Assembly (NCBI GenBank): GCA_018257865.1
Contig: JAEUBA010000029.1
Location: 248,001-312,000, forward strand
Length of the DNA: 64,000 nt
Direction of reading: 5' to 3'
Source of the DNA: Stereocaulon alpinum
Lineage: Eukaryota; Ascomycota; Lecanoromycetes; Lecanorales; Stereocaulaceae
In this document: positions 1 to 12,514 of the stretch, piece after piece
How positions within the stretch are numbered: the stretch's first letter is position 1
Layout: each line of letters begins with the position of its first letter
Program-made: the position numbers and the translations under genes
Notes under the pieces: generated by a model
Databases searched by the model: none
Told to the model about the DNA's origin: nothing
Seen by the model: the letters and a program-made list of their open reading frames with translations, nothing else

Positions 1-1434
1 TGATGACTTGATTGAACTCCAGTGTGTCAAGAAGCTCGTTCAGTTTCCGATTCTTCTCCTGCTCGCCGAGCTTAACGTAATATTGTTGTAGACCGTGTAG
101 CGTGAGCTTGGTCTCGTCGTCAACGTAGATCTCGAGAGGATTCTGCATGAACTTCTTGCAGATAGGTCTGATCTCTTGGGAGAGGGTGGCGCTGAACATC
201 ATCACTTGCTTCTGAGTGGGAGTGGCTCGGAAGATATCCTGGACGTCGCGGCGCATGTCTGATCTTCTGTCTCAGCTTTTATTCGTATAATTGATGTATA
301 GGTATAGTCACCGATTTGATCGAGCATCTTGTCACACTCATCAAGGACGAAGACTTTGCAGTTGCTCAGCCGAAGCTTCTTCTCTCGAACCAATGCGTTT
401 AATCGGCCCGGTGTTGCAACGATAACATGAGGGTGGGTGTCCTTGTTGGCTAAGGTCTCGACGTCCTTCTGCATCGGTGTTCCACCGTAGAAAACCGCGG
501 TCTTGACTTCTGGGAGGTATTTGCTGAATCGGGCGTATTCATTCTTGATCTGGTAGGCAAGTTCACGAGTATGGCACATAACCAGGACTGCGCACTCGCC
601 GGGCACTGGTTCGATTTGTTGAAGGGTCGTGAGTACAAAGACTGCGGTCTTTCCGAGACCAGATTTTGCCTGGCAGAGAACATCGGTTCCAAGAATCGCT
701 TGTGGGATGCACACTTGCTGGACTGTATTAAGGCGAACCGATGTCAGACTTGTTATCCCGAATGAATATGTGATGAAAACGCCCAGTCCACCGTCATGTC
801 CGTCCATCTCGCAATTACATTTTGTTTTGGAAGAGATTTTAAGGATTCTGCCAAAGCCAAGCAAAACAGCCGTGAAGTTCAAAGGGATCTTTCTGGACAT
901 GCGCGACGCATGTTTGCGGGCGGCCATGGAAGTCTCTTCATCGCCATGCTCTGGAACCTCCATCATTGTGAACATCATCTCTAAGGACGACAGCAGCAAT
1001 GTGATTCACTTGAAGCGCCTTCGATCCGTTGTTGCTACCTGCAGTCGGAATGCAGTATAGCTAGATCCAGTGAGACTTCCTTGGACCGCCCGCATTTCGT
1101 TCAACATAGCTCAATGATACCTCTCGCGAAGATGGACGGACGGTGGACACACGGCATTGGATGAAGCTGGGGAGGAAACTTATGACTGACCCTCCGATGG
1201 ATGCTCGAAACCGCAGTCGGTAATGGCCCGGAGAAGCTCTGGCTTCAACAAAAAATCTCGGAAACCGGTGGAGTGTATGCCAACATAGCTGCCCTTCTTG
1301 CCCTCATTTCCTCCGGAGACGGTCAGGTCGCCTTTCTTGCTCGCTCCATTAGTGGCTGCTGGCGCTGCGGTTGTTGTGTCATTTGTTTGGAGTTCCTCGT
1401 CAGAGTAGTCAATGAGATCTTCTTCGTGAGACAT
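1..1434 (-). CDS. SUB2: ATP-dependent RNA helicase SUB2 (UAP56 family), 3' end cut by window edge
   Basis: DECD-box helicase of the TREX complex, acting in the nucleus in spliceosome assembly and mRNA export. Exons on the minus strand are 1434-1191, 722-312 and 258 to the window edge, with introns of 468 and 53 bp. The product starts MSHEEDLIDYSDEELQ, the classic SUB2 start. The Q-motif region (GFEHPSEVQQ), Walker A-like AKSGLGKT, the VATPGR motif, the DECD box (VLDECDKML) and the start of the SAT motif (FSATLSQ) are all visible. The third exon runs to LEFNQVI at base 1, so most of the C-terminal RecA domain lies outside the window. The first intron is unusually long for this locus. It is divergent with the RPR2-like gene at 1905. 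Identity is near certain from the motifs. Confidence 0.97.
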
Positions 1435-1904
1435 GGTGTGAAGATGAGAGAAGGTAAGGCTGTAGAAGCTGAGGATGAGCTTAAGTGGAAGCTGTTGAAG
1501 AGATGCGGGGCGCAAATTGGGAGCACAAGGCTACAGATTTGGGCTGGTTGTTATGATCGTGGAGTCAGTCTCGAAGAAGCGTACAAAGGTCCGCGGCTCG
1601 AGAATTGAGAACAACTCTTGCCCACAGGATGCAAGAGTAGTTTGAAGGAGCTATGTGGTCGGTGTGGATGGAATGTGGTGTTGTGATGGAGGAAGGTGAA
1701 AGATGTAGAGAGCGTCGACTCAGGTAACAAATTCAAAGGTCGCGCTAGTCACTAGCGTTGAGCGAATATGGTGCGGCTTTTATATGTTGAGCTTCACGCT
1801 GCACAACTTCCACACGCAATGCACTTCTCGGATTTTTCACTCCCTCTTTGTTCCCAAGTCTTGTCGCAGTCGTTTCCCAGTGGCCAAGGGTAGCTTACGA
1901 AGCC
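1435..1904. promoter_or_regulatory. Shared divergent promoter region of SUB2 and the RPR2-like gene
   Basis: This 470-bp intergenic stretch separates two divergent start codons. It contains pyrimidine-rich tracts but no recognised factor site. That both genes use it is inferred only from their orientation. Confidence 0.5.
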
Positions 1905-2501
1905 ATGGCTTCAGAGAAGGTCAAGGCCCATAAGGGGCTCCAGCAGAAGCACCTTCATTCACGGATTTCGTACCTCTATCAGGCTGCTATATATCTCTCA
2001 CGAGCCAGTGGCAAGTCGCAACCATGCACGTCCAGCTTTGTCACAGGAAAGATATTAGAAGATAATCAGGGGAAAGCCGTAACCATGGCTGAAGCCGATT
2101 CCGGACAAAGCTGTCCCATCATACCATCCACTCTGGGCAATGTAACCTCAGCCCTTGAGGAGCCCAATGTCCTGCAATCTCAGAACTCAGCCCTCTCACG
2201 TCAACTGCTTGGTCATCTTCGAGCTGTCTCACTCAAAGGCCAGATCAGGCTTTCTCCCAATATGAAGCATTCGATTTGCAAGCGCTGCGACCTGCTCCTT
2301 GTTTCAGGATCATCGGCTACAGTTCAGATGGAGAACAAGAGCCGTGGGGGAAAGAAACCTTGGGCGGATGTACTCGTGATGACCTGCACTGCGTGTGGGA
2401 CTGCCAAACGATATCCTGTTGGAGCAAAGCGGCAACTGAGGAAGGAGAAGAGACCTATATTTCCGAAAGCTGAGACTGTCCATACTCCTACTATTACTTG
2501 A
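1905..2501 (+). CDS. RNase P/MRP subunit Rpr2/Rpp21/Snm1-family zinc-ribbon protein
   Basis: Single-exon gene of 198 aa. The start at 1905 has a good context (AGCC before ATGG) and begins MASEKVKAHKGLQQKHLHSR, resembling the N-terminal helices of Rpr2/Rpp21 proteins. Two CxxC knuckles, C125/C128 (ICKRCDLLL) and C161/C164 (CTACGTAKRYP), form the zinc ribbon of the family. The C-terminus is basic. The family binds the RNA of nuclear RNase P or RNase MRP in tRNA 5' processing or rRNA processing. I cannot tell Rpr2 from Snm1 here. A low-complexity insert (about residues 40-100) separates helices and ribbon, as is common in fungi. An in-frame upstream start at 1848 is possible, but its extension shows no conservation. 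Confidence 0.8.
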   Translation: MASEKVKAHKGLQQKHLHSRISYLYQAAIYLSRASGKSQPCTSSFVTGKILEDNQGKAVTMAEADSGQSCPIIPSTLGNVTSALEEPNVLQSQNSALSRQLLGHLRAVSLKGQIRLSPNMKHSICKRCDLLLVSGSSATVQMENKSRGGKKPWADVLVMTCTACGTAKRYPVGAKRQLRKEKRPIFPKAETVHTPTIT

Positions 2502-2636
2502 GAAAGCCATCTCGCATGAGACACCTTTTATCCGAGCCCATTCCTGCTTACTGGGCTAGGTGGAAATGAGATCGATCGTCAAGTTTCGAAATCTGCACGA
2601 TAACGTTTGGTCCGTGCAATATGATGGGGAACAGCT

Positions 2637-2662
2637 AGTAAGCAGTAAGCAGTAAGCAGTAA
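2637..2662. repeat. AGTAAGC heptamer tandem repeat, 3.7 copies
   Basis: Three perfect AGTAAGC units (2637-2657) plus AGTAA. A short microsatellite about 135 bp downstream of the RPR2-like stop. Confidence 0.9.
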
Positions 2663-3075
2663 CATGCAATCATACGCAAACCCTCCGATGATCACGCTAA
2701 AGCTTACAACGTTCCTAGTCTCCTGCACGGTTGTGGAGCGCACGACTCCTCTACGCCATGTCCGTGCATTTTAGATTACCATCCTCAAACACCAAGGGCC
2801 AGGCTATCGGTGAAGGACGACCTGAATGCCCTTTGCAGGTCTGACCATCACATAATGATGGCAGATGCCTCCACGTTTCCACTTCGAACGATTAATCTCG
2901 AGGATCTCAACGTGCTCGAACCCAGCGCTCTGATAAATAAGTCTCCTGCAGGGGTCGCTGCCAAACGACAAAGAGAGGGTTTCTACTTCCCCTGTGACGT
3001 CTGCTACTCATCGCAGAAGCTTCGTTCCTGCACCACTATGTGGATAGTTTCAGTGCGCTGCGAGCATAGTCAAAC

Positions 3076-3483
3076 CTAGATAGGGGAGGTGTTGGATGGA
3101 GCTCGTCGCCATTGACGACGCTGTTGACCTTTACAGCAGTGCGGCTTCCCACCCGTGATCTTCCCTGTCTTCCCACGAATGTCGTGATAGAACTTATTCG
3201 CGACCTCAATATCGGTCTCCTCGTCCCAACACCCCGCCTGCGCACTTTGACTCTGTAGCCTCTCAGTCCCATACATATGCCACCGAACAAAGGTAATGAA
3301 TTGATTGAGGTCCATACCCACCACCTTTGTGGCGGTACAGTCCGAGTTCAAGCATACTCCATCGCGCCATCGTGCATTTGTGAGAACACCGACGGTCTGA
3401 GGCGGGGACAAGGGGAAATATGAGACGGTCCCAGGGATTATAGGCGAAGATGGTGAATATGGCATCGAGCAGCTTAGGTACAT
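3076..3483 (-). CDS. Doubtful ORF of unknown function
   Basis: A 136-codon frame whose central part (for example NARWRDGVCLNSDC, then DLNQFITFVRWHMYGTERL) looks protein-like. A second minus-strand frame at 3263-3502 (KAREENVPKLLDAIFTIF) also looks coding, so the two could be exons of one small gene or remains of one. I found no clean pair of splice sites joining them. The first-codon context is poor and no family is recognised. Listed so that it is not lost; it may well be spurious. Confidence 0.22.
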   Translation of the reverse strand: MYLSCSMPYSPSSPIIPGTVSYFPLSPPQTVGVLTNARWRDGVCLNSDCTATKVVGMDLNQFITFVRWHMYGTERLQSQSAQAGCWDEETDIEVANKFYHDIRGKTGKITGGKPHCCKGQQRRQWRRAPSNTSPI

Positions 3484-4879
3484 TCTCCTCTCGGGCCTTC
3501 ACAACGACAAGCGATATATGAAGATCTTGCGTAGATTCTGGAAAGCGTGACTTGTGAATGCATTCAAAAAAGGCAGATCATATAGAGAGATACAAATACC
3601 AAAGACTATGACCATCAGTCACTGTCCCCAACTATGACATATAACTCACAACCACGGTTGAGCTGCCAGCCTCAAGCTCTCCAGAATGGAAAGCTAGATG
3701 CGGTTGCTCCTTTCTCAACGATGACATTGGCCGTTTCTTGTATAGCATAAGCACTCATTCATTGCATCAACGAACAGGAGCTTAGAAAAGAGATGCGACC
3801 ATGCAACAACGACCTGCATCTGCCATGGCCCAGCCTAGATGGAACACGAACTCAAGAATCGACGAGAGATACACGCGTTAAAAAGACGTGTTAGACATGT
3901 GCTGTAGGTCTTTTGAAAATGAGACTTCATAGGAGCTAGCTAGGTGAAGATGTTAAGATGTCTGCGGCGTAGTTGAGTCGCGCTCAAGCATGGAGCACGT
4001 TGACTATTGCCGGTACCATTGATAGTCGAAACTAATGACTCATTGCTGGCTATCTTTTATGCTCAAGCGATAGAATAGACCAGTTCCGTGGCGTCCATTG
4101 AAGGAGCAGAGAGACCTGTCACTCTATTCTAGAGCTTGGACGCCTTGTTTTCTATCATGGTTTGAGCCCGCAATTGTCCAAAATTGGGTTGTTCCCCAGC
4201 GAAGTGTCACAGTGTGGCTGATATTTGAGCGCAGAGTGCCACAAAGCGCTGGTTCGGTGCTTGTTGGGTGGCTGTATGATGTCCCTATGTGACCAGGTGA
4301 AAGGAGTTTGCCAGGGAGCTGGCCCAAGCCGAGTCGAAGCATGGAGGAGTCATCATAGAGGATCTCAGCAGCTACCTAAGGTACTCATCAAGGCTTAACG
4401 AACTTGCTATCGGAATCTGAGGGAAAGGGAACGGCTCTCGCTCACTGGCTCGCTTCGTTCTGAGTGGACAATGTGCGATAGAGGCTTCTGAATTGCTGCG
4501 TCTCGAAGGTGTTCAGTCGGCTTAGAAGGCCGTTCTTGGTGAGGATAGCAGTATCTGTGTCTTGACTCTCTGTATGTGCTGAATCTCCCGAGTCATGGTA
4601 ACAGACTGTTCTCGGAGGCGCATCATCATGTTTCACGAAACGGAGTCCAGCCCCCCTGATTGCGAGCGCGGTCTTGTTGGAGGAGTGATAATGACCACAG
4701 TAGAATGGAGCAGCGAAGCGCTAGGCAAGCGTAAGCCAATGACCTGTTCTGTGAGCCTTAAATCTAATCAGCTCATGTTTTGACCTTGAAGATGAGGTGA
4801 GGTGAGGTAGATGTTCGTTACTGATGAGTTCATAGCAGTGGGACTGTAGCCTGGATTAGGCTGCAAAGCAGAGAGGATG

Positions 4880-5095
4880 TCAGAAATGTTGAAGGCAATT
4901 CTTTGTAGGATAAATGCTTGGATAGTGTTCCATTCCTGCTAAATCTCGATGTAACAGCCTCCGGAGGCTGTCTGAGATACGGTGCTCCTCGATCGTTGGC
5001 TTCCACAGCTTCGAAGGAAGACTCTCAACGTCGCCTTCTGCCATTAAGCGCAGACGCTGTAGGATGAGCTGAAAGCGCGGGCAATTTGTGCTCAT
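4880..5095 (-). CDS. Small ORF of unknown function, possibly part of the upstream gene
   Basis: A 71-aa minus-strand frame (MSTNCPRFQLILQRLRLMAE...) with normal amino-acid composition. It lies 210 bp downstream of the two-exon gene ending at 5305 on the same strand. It may be a separate small gene, a further exon, or chance. No domain is recognised. Confidence 0.25.
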   Translation of the reverse strand: MSTNCPRFQLILQRLRLMAEGDVESLPSKLWKPTIEEHRISDSLRRLLHRDLAGMEHYPSIYPTKNCLQHF

Positions 5096-5304
5096 CTCCT
5101 CGCCCGTTATGGCTTTGGAGTCTCAGCAATGGTAACAGTCCTCCCGCACAGTGCTCTTGTAACAGCATTTCAAATTTTCAATTTGCTAGCCATCTGGCAC
5201 TGGGTGGGCGCCGTATCATCTGTAATATTTCAAGGTGGAACGGCACCACTGAAACCCACATGAGACAGAAGATGCTCTTCTTCTCACGTCCAGGCCACAC
5301 AGGT

Positions 5305-5981
5305 CTACACTCGCCTTTCAAAAACGCCAGCGACTAGGCCATTTCGCCAGGACTGTCGACAATCGAGATCTGCCTGCTTTGCCGGGGCATATTTGCCTGG
5401 AGCATCAAAGCCTAGAGATCTGACTGTACCGTACGTCGCCAACACGCGAAGTCGTTGAGTGTCCGTTGGATGTTCTTGGAGCGTCATGTACTCGTTGTTA
5501 GACAAGGAGTCTGCTGACAGCGGCAAGATACTGTTTCGATATTGTAGCGTGATAGTTGCAAGTAACGCTTGTTTGAATGACATGCTTTGGGTCGGATCTT
5601 CGTTGAGGATGATCCTGAGAGCCTGATTTCTTTGATTATGCACTTCGAGCGGGAGAGCACGCACAAACAGCTCTAAGGACAATAATTTGAGCAGCGCTGG
5701 GACACAAGTTCTGTGTCTAGGTAATAGGTGTAAAAGGTGAAGTTTTAGAGAGGTTTGCTGATCAATAGGGAGATGCAGAAGGTGCTCGTAAGTGCTCTGA
5801 GGGTGCAGAGCAGGTTCATAGGAGGCAAGCCTTGCAAATGCCATTGCCAAGGGGACAGATGCTACAGCAGTCACTCAGGAGACAACGTCATGATGCCCGA
5901 ATATATTCCCCACGCACTAGAAAAGTCGACAGGAAACTGCGATAGGAGGCTTTCTGCTTCCAAGGCCAGGATCCTCGGCAT
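5305..5981 (-). CDS. Uncharacterised protein, two exons
   Basis: Exons 5981-5918 and 5861-5305 give 206 aa. The 56-bp intron has donor GTGCGT, a TGAGTGACTG branch region and acceptor CTGTAG, and it removes in-frame stops, which supports a real gene. The protein is leucine-rich and helical (HLLHLPIDQQTSLKLHLLHL, LLKLLSLELFVRALPLEV), suggesting an alpha-solenoid or protein-interaction fold. There is no signal peptide or membrane segment and no family is recognised. The stop at 5305 could instead be a skipped donor (GAGTGT), which would extend the gene downstream. Confidence 0.55.
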
Positions 5982-8900
5982 GTCTGGGTAATGTAAAATC
6001 GCCACAGACAAAGCTCAACAAGCAACCTCCCATGCGCGCACCATCAGCGCTGCCACACAACAATGCCCCTGTCTGGCTCGCAGCATCGAAGCACAGGTTT
6101 AGATTTGTCAGAGGCTGTACTGCAGGTATTGCTTTAGATGCCTGTAAGGCTCACTTTGCCACGGTGCGAAGGTATGACTCACATCACGATGACTACTGGC
6201 TTGAAGGCAATAGCCACCGCGTACTTCCTTTTGGCGTTGCATCCCGTCTCAAGCTCAATTAGGCAGACAGAGACGGCAGACATGACGTGAAATCTGGGGC
6301 TGGTCGGAGCCCCTTGCCCTCCGTGCACCGCAGATCAACAGCATCAAGTGCCACGTTCAAGTCAAAGCGTCTGCAGGTGCCTGTAAGAAACACATGATGG
6401 AGTGGCAATAATGTAGGAACTCGTAATGGGGCGGGCAGATACACTGAATTGCGGGAAGGCTACAGAACGGACTGACAATTGGCCCGACTTAATCCCGAAA
6501 AATAAGATGTTCACAATACCCCAGCGGCATATCTCAACAGCCCGCGGGCTTTTCGAGGGCAGTCACGGCGGTGGCTGCGTGTACCTGACCCCGTGCATCT
6601 GTACTGAACCGTGCTTTCTGCAAGGGTATCTCTTGGCCGGGCCAATCACATTTACCGTGCCGTACTCTAGAACCACGATACTCTTCGGTTGAGGCCTAGG
6701 CCCTGGATCATGACTTCTGAACATTTGAACCCGTATAGATGGCGATCAAACTTAGCTTTCCTCTCCCTAACAAGCGTCCATTAGGTACAGTTACTCTGCG
6801 TTGGGGTCCAGAATAAACGGTATTCAACAATCCTCACTTGGGTAATGGTGTGTTGTCTTTTTTAGCTCGCGTTGGGGTCCAATAAATGATGACCTGCATA
6901 AAACTTTGTCATTGATCCGTCATAGCTCGATACGAAAAGCCTGGCAAGCTTTAACGATCGCCAAAGGGTTGATTAGAGAACTTGCTTACGCGCGATATAT
7001 AAGCATTGCTTGTAAGACATGCATACATCTTGAAATGAAACACAGTGCTTGTAGCATTCAACGTACGACTTGAAGAGCATTACCAGAAGACTGGATAGGA
7101 TATTGAACAACTGGGCAGTAGAGCGGGGTAGACCCTTCTGCAGCGCCGATTTCCTGAGGTCGGAAATTTGGTGTGAGACAATTCAATGCAGCCTTTCAAT
7201 GGCGGTCGATCAGGATCTCATACTTGCAGAGTCACATCTTCTGCACCTCGTATTTTCTACGGCGGATGTACTTTACTGACACAAAAGTCTAGTCTTTCGG
7301 TGATCTTCAGTGCTCGAACAAGCCGACAGAGAGCGTTGAGGATCGTGGTGTATGATGTGGTTACTTTAAACTCAACCACTTCCATTCCCGAGGTTTCAAG
7401 TTTATTATTGGAAGCAGAGGTTCAAGGAGATTTTGCTAGAAGCGACATGCGACAGAGGAGATCTCGGGAATGTCAAGGACGGAAAGAAGCTTGAAGGACG
7501 GTGGCGGTGCATGATCCAATCGATCCATGTGGAGTGCGGTGTAGATGCATTGGTGCTGCAGACAGCGTGGGGGACTTTTGCTGAGACTCAGGGTGCCAGA
7601 CTGGTCTTGACCATGTTTCCACGCACGCCATGCATATCGTGAGGCCTAGTGGCCATGTAACCTTCTGCAAGATGCGCGGTCCGTCATTGCATTGAGGGGA
7701 AGATATATGCGCGGCAATGATAGGTCCGAAAATAGTGATAGTGACTTTTTCAGACCCGGACAAGTTCGTGATGCTGAAACATTCGTATGCAAAGGTGTTG
7801 AAGGTTTTGTCGATATCATCGACACACCGGAACACCTTTCCAGGCTACCCTCCCGATGATCAGGATAAGTTTCCACCCGGAGAATCGTCGAAGGCATGAA
7901 GAAGAAACGAAGAATAGATGGACAGAACCGTGTATAGATTAGCGAAACGGTTGTTTCACTAAGTGTCCGGGTCATTGCGTGGGCACTCGTTGGTTCCAGA
8001 TAAGATACTCGTAGACAACAATATGTTCAATTACAACCGCGAATTCTTGATTCGTCGAGATCGGACAGATCCTATGGGATTTTCGGAAAATTTCACACGT
8101 GGAAAGGTCGCATGTTTGGTTGACCCATAGGCCGCTAAAGCTTGGCAACGGAACATAGATGGGTCGCAGCTCATAGCTGTTGCTGGCTGCGAGTAAGGCG
8201 GAATGGCTGCCTTGGTAGGTGCTACATATTGGAGCTGGTTCACGTGAGTGAAGTGTCTACAGGAATGACGTTGGTAGTTTCATGCTATACGTACTCACCA
8301 ATAAGAGTAGGTGGCCACAGCTTTTTAGGTCCCATTGCATGGCATGAATACCCGGGAATCTGCAGAATCATGCCGCTCATACGGAAGCGGAAGCGGGAAG
8401 CACAAGGGGAAAGGCCGGGCCCAGTGTGCTGGATCGTGACCAGATAATCATATCTGCAAGGTACGATTCCATCGCAATCTCAGCAACCATGGATGCAATT
8501 GGAAAAGCTTGTGTTTTTCACGGTGGTGTGCGAATGACCCAAGAACCGTTCCTTCCTCCCTTTGGGTCTTCCTCCGGCCCTATGCTTGGGAGATCTGCAA
8601 GGCGAGCTCCACCATCATGTAATACGACGCAAGTTCCCTCCTATGCTGGCAATAGATGCGAGAATTCAACTGCCTTACGCATGCTATAACTCTTAACGAG
8701 ATAGGATCATCAGGATCGTCACTCCACGTGTAGCCTATGCGACTTAGATATCGGCTTATCTTGGCTTGAGATGATCAGGAGCCGAACGCCAGCCCAGTTT
8801 GACGCGGTCCTGCCCTAACGGCCGCCTCCGTATGCCTCAGCGTGCAGAGCTTGGACACAAGATCCTCGCTACCATATCTCGATGGCTTTGGTGAAGTGCA

Positions 8901-11130
8901 CAGAGGCTTTTCTTGATTGACTTTATCAGTACTCTATGACGACTGAGTCAAGCCCGGCAACTTGTCTCGGTAAACTTTTCTTGTTGCAGGAATAGCTCAA
9001 AGGCTGACAAAAGGGATTCCAGGGGCCAAGGTCCAGTAGGAACAGAAGGACCAGACCGGTCCAGCGCTATCGGTTAGAGATCCGAAGAGGGAGTGTGGAG
9101 ATGGAGGCAGTCTAGGAGGACAGTCCTTCGGGTAAATTGCCTTGGCGCACCAATCAGCACGCCGATGCCAGATGACACTTGCGTATGAGCTACTGATAAG
9201 CGAAGGCCACCGCATTAGAGTGCAGCCCTGCGATTAAGTAGCGATTAAAAGGACAGAATTGGAAGGAGAAGTGTACCTTTTACCCTCGGGATGGGCACAG
9301 ATTGGCAGGTCGTCCGAGATAGCCAGCGTCAAGCTATGGACATGAGTAAACCAAGGCTAACCATTAGTCAGCTCCTGATGGTTGCACGTACTGACCACTC
9401 TGAGGTGGACGCTTCAACGAGTGGTCTGTGTGCCTCTAGTAGCTGCATCAGACTCACCCCCCTAGTTTGTATACCATACTAGCTTTGGCTTGGGGGTCGA
9501 TCTGATGATCACACTCACGTGGAAATGCAGATCTCCGACTCGCTCGAAATACCCGCAAGCCCAACCGAGCACAACAACTCGCCTATCAACTCGTCCTTTT
9601 CTGCCCACACAGACCTTCCAACAGACCTTCGATATTGCCGCAAACTCCAATTAAGAGGCCTTGGTCTACCTAGTGGGCAGACGGTCGCATCCCTCAGGAA
9701 CGTGGACCCGTAGGTAAAGCAAGATGGGCGCAAAAATTTCCGAAGTGTCGACACTGAAACAACCGCCCAGTAACAGGCCAAATCAAAGTACCAAGTTAGT
9801 ATGATGGTCGCGCCACAGAGATACATGACTGATCCAAGTAGATTCGGCGGTAGTGGCTTAACAAGGCCGTAGACTATTCGTCAATCTCCTCTCTTGCTCT
9901 CAGGGGAGATCATGGGATGGCGTGCTGGAGCGCGCGCATCCCCCGAGCTTCTCGGTTGCAGGAGCAAATGGGTATTGGAAATGCAATTCGACGCATTCGC
10001 AAGGGGCGTTGTGATAGTGACGATTAGATACTGGGAGATTATCTGGTCAGCATCTTTCTGCTGAGCTGGTAGAAACGTAATATCGATGTTCCTTTCGGGC
10101 AGGTTGAGGGAAGATCAGTGCAGCAAAATAATTTGTGCGAGTGCTAGAGGGATTCTGGCTTGTGCTGACACCCCCCACCATCTTTAGCCCGGTTTATTTC
10201 AGTCTACTTTCTTTAGGATCCTACTACCAGGCTTTTTGGGTAGGGCAATACTAGCAAAAGTAAATGAGACGTTACATCTAAACAAGCACCCATGGGATGA
10301 TCGTTAGCGGAAAGCAGCGAGCCTTGTCGTTGGTTCTCTTGATATATCCGATCCACTACCCTCAACACACTCAAGTCCAGCATTGCCTTCCCACCACTTC
10401 CAGGCACCGTCCGACCCTACCCAGATTCCACTCGCTGAAACACCCCAGCTCTACATCGGTACTTTCCTGCAGCAATCACTTTGATCGTTTGTTTCGCGTC
10501 GAGTCATGCTAGCAATATTCCCTGCAATCGTCTGCAGAGCACATGGCAACTAAAAAGCAACACTAAATGCGACATTACATACCCCGGCGATCAACATCAA
10601 CTAGACCCACAGTCCACCACTCCTACTCACCCAGCGCTACTTGATCCAGTCGGAAGATTCCTAATAGTTCCTGCAGTACGCGTCAGTCTACAAAAAGCCT
10701 GCACAGTACGCATTTTCGTTCTTCGCCGCCGCTGCCATACGCCTACTAGCTCGGCTCGGAAGGAAGTAGCATGTACTCATGCTTACCAAATAGTTGTTGC
10801 TGCGCCTCATTGTTCTTCACTCTCACATCCTGAATTAACACTCTGACGAGACTCTCCATCTAATACGAGCACTATTTTATTTGTTTCTACTGCAGCCGTG
10901 TCTGTTTTTACGACTCTTTTAGAAACAGTACTACTGTCCGGGGATTCCAGGCAGGACCACAACACCTGAAACTCTACCTGCAGCAGATGATCGCAAGCCG
11001 CATGCCGGTCCAATATTCTATTTCTATATGGCTGCGGGGAAGATTTTGAGGGTGAAACTTCGATATCGGTCTCGACTTATCCACAAGTTTCAGTGGTGAA
11101 GAAGGAACAGATAAAATAAAGCAATTCGCC
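5982..11130. other. 5.1 kb without a recognisable gene
   Basis: All frames are short and lack domain-like runs. An imperfect direct repeat (GCGTTGGGGTCCA at 6798-6810 and 6869-6881) is the only structure noticed. The final part, about 10350-11130, is pyrimidine-rich and probably holds the promoter and 5' leader of the Zn2Cys6 gene at 11131. Confidence 0.5.
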
Positions 11131-12514
11131 ATGGCGTCAGACGGACAAGACATCCGTGAACCCGCCATGCTGCAACACCCGTTGGGTTCACTGCAAACAT
11201 CATTTGAACACGGGAACCCGAGCTCCATTCCACCGCCCCCAATGATGCCTCTCACCTCGGCGGCAATGCTGTCACAGCGACGTCGAAGGAAGAATTCGCA
11301 TTCTCTTAAGCGGTCAGCTTCAACACCAAATGTTCGCGGCCTCGCAAACAGCGACTCTGCCATGACTCTAGCAGAGAAGAGACGGAATAAACTAGGCTAT
11401 CATCGTACGTCTGTAGCCTGCGGTAAGTACAGTCTTGTCCATACTTCCTACGAGGTCTACGGCTTACTCCAGACACAGGACATTGTAGACGGCGCAAGAT
11501 AAGGTGTTTACTTGCTCCAGATGATGCACAGAATCGATGTATGAATTGTATACGGTTGAAGAAAGAATGCAATTTCTTCCCTGTGGATCAGCAACCCCAG
11601 TTTGACAGACGTCCTCGTGCCTCTTCAAAGGCCGACACGGTGGGATCAACTTCAACCGACTCTTCGCCAGCTATGGTCGGTGGACATCTCCCAGAAGATT
11701 TCAACGTCTATTCGCAGCTACCACTCTCTGCTCCTTATCGGTCAGCAAGAGGGTCCATTGCTGGGGAACTCGTGTCTCCATTAACTAGAGGTGAGATCCA
11801 TATCGCATTGAGAGCACTATGTGCATTCGCATCTAACAACTTCAACCAGCTCCTCTCACTTCTCAAGGGTATGAATTCCCACAGCAACATCGGACTTCTT
11901 GGGGTTCCCCATTCCCAGATGTCTCAACCTCAGCAGTTCTGTCGTCACCAGGAGATGCGTCTCACCCTTATTGGGGAAGGCATGCAGACTCGCCGATGAC
12001 ACCAAGCTTTTCACCACATTTATCAGGACCAGCAAGTTCATTTCACAGTGCTTCTGACACCAGGAGTAGCTTCACCTCGTTTGCCCCATCCGCACCATCT
12101 AGGAGCGACTCTGCATGGTCGGCACCAGCTCGGTCAATGTCGTATGGTCTGGTAGAGGACCTGCACATGAGCACCCAGAGTCCTTACCATCATCCTCAAC
12201 AGGCGCCTATGGAGTTGCGGCGCCGGGCTTCATTGATGAATCCGCCGTCGCTACAGACCAGCAACAACTCGTCCAACACCTCGCTAAACGAAGCGCACAT
12301 GACCCCGCTCTCAGCTCCAGTTTCGACGCCTCCGTTGCAGAATTGGGGTGTTCCGAGCACTTGGGCCCCTCTCCCCGGCAGCTCGTATGTGTCCAAAGCG
12401 CCAGACTATGGTAGCTGGTATGGCGAGCCGCCTCTCGCTAAGGTCCAAGAAGAGGACCTTGGACCCCACTATGGCAGCGAGCCTGCTATTCTGTATGCAG
12501 GAGCGGAGCAATGA
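11131..12514 (+). CDS. Zn(II)2Cys6 transcription factor
   Basis: Exons 11131-11422, 11479-11790 and 11850-12514 (introns 56 and 59 bp) encode 422 aa. Splicing the first intron joins SVACG to HCRRRKIRC and completes a binuclear zinc cluster with six cysteines at C97, C100, C107, C118, C121 and C128, followed by a basic stretch. A basic lead-in (AEKRRNKLGYHRTS) precedes it. The rest is Ser/Pro/Gln-rich and disordered-looking (for example SPHLSGPASSF), with no fungal-TF middle homology domain visible. This fits the short C6 regulators widespread in filamentous ascomycetes. Targets are unknown. The last intron was chosen because its 59 bp shift restores an open frame to 12514. Confidence 0.88.

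Larger units (their letters stand above)
2502..4879. other. Intergenic stretch with no firm gene
   Basis: Holds an AGTAAGC tandem repeat at 2637-2662 and a doubtful minus-strand ORF at 3076-3483, listed separately. Other frames give short peptides without protein-like composition. Confidence 0.5.
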
